Shown: piece by piece, positions 6,349-6,458 of the stretch | Numbering within the stretch: the stretch's first letter is position 1 | Layout of the letters: every line of letters starts with the position of its first letter | From: an uncultured bacterium | GTDB lineage: Bacteria; Auribacterota; Tritonobacteria; UBA1439 | DNA length: 6,458 bases | NCBI GenBank assembly: GCA_937858775.1 | Contig: CALLYX010000010.1 | Coordinates: 1-6,458 of the forward strand | Direction of reading: 5' to 3' | Translations under genes and position numbers: made by a program | The notes under the pieces: generated by a model | Database searches by the model: none | Told to the model about the DNA's origin: nothing | What the model saw: the letters and a program-made list of their open reading frames with translations, nothing else

Positions 6349-6458
6349 AGGCCAACGAAGAACTCTGCGGTGTCTTTGGCGCGCCGCAGCTCGGCCACGC
6401 AGTTCAGCGCCATCACAGACTGGGAGAGCTGCTGCCGCGATCCATACATGACGACCAC
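6346..6458 (-). pseudogene. unidentified protein fragment after the murD break
   Basis: These 113 bases are visibly less G-rich than the mur genes. On the minus strand, starting from the window edge, they read VVVMYGSRQQLSQSVMALN then CVAELRRAKDTAEFFVGLG without a stop: a balanced, helix-like sequence that looks like real protein. The plus-strand reading (Ser/Arg-rich, with CC and other odd pairs) looks like noise. Both ends are cut, by the window edge and by the join. I do not recognise the family. Confidence 0.35.

Noticed and set aside
1..6458. Mobile element, CRISPR array, tRNA or rRNA genes
   Set aside because: I found no transposase, integrase, terminal inverted repeats, regularly spaced repeats, tRNA-like cloverleaf or rRNA sequence. 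The joins carry no visible target duplications or element ends.

Overview
The window looks like high-GC bacterial DNA from a metagenome-type assembly. It does not read as one ordinary locus. Protein homology stops abruptly in mid-domain at four places (about 455-470, 945-966, 1990-2045 and 6343-6348), and at each the sequence switches to something unrelated. The simplest explanation is a mosaic or chimeric contig made from pieces of several genomes. The pieces are still individually readable.

Layout: 2-145 is the C-terminal end of a TMEM165/GDT1-like membrane transporter. About 175-460 is the start of a lipoprotein with an SGNH/GDSL hydrolase block I; its style suggests a high-GC actinobacterium, at low confidence. 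About 460-950 is a fragment of YD-repeat (RHS-type) protein. About 952-1089 is a short membrane-protein C-terminus. These last three pieces share one uninterrupted reading frame. On the minus strand, 1083-2024 is an unrecognised membrane-anchored protein that has lost its N-terminus.

From about 2014 to 6345 lies a clean block of the division and cell wall (dcw) cluster, all on the plus strand and tightly packed: murE (5' end missing), murF (complete), mraY (complete) and murD (3' end missing). Together they add the third residue and D-Ala-D-Ala to UDP-MurNAc-peptide, transfer phospho-MurNAc-pentapeptide to undecaprenyl phosphate at the membrane, and (MurD) add D-Glu earlier in the same pathway. 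MurE carries DNPR, the signature of meso-diaminopimelate addition, so the host of this block probably has a DAP-type, Gram-negative-style wall. MraY is vaguely reminiscent of PVC/Omnitrophota-like lineages, but this is only an impression.

The last 113 bases (6346-6458) do not continue MurD. They read best as an unidentified protein fragment on the minus strand. I do not see a new biological system. The most important message for a user is that neighbour relationships across the four joins should not be trusted.
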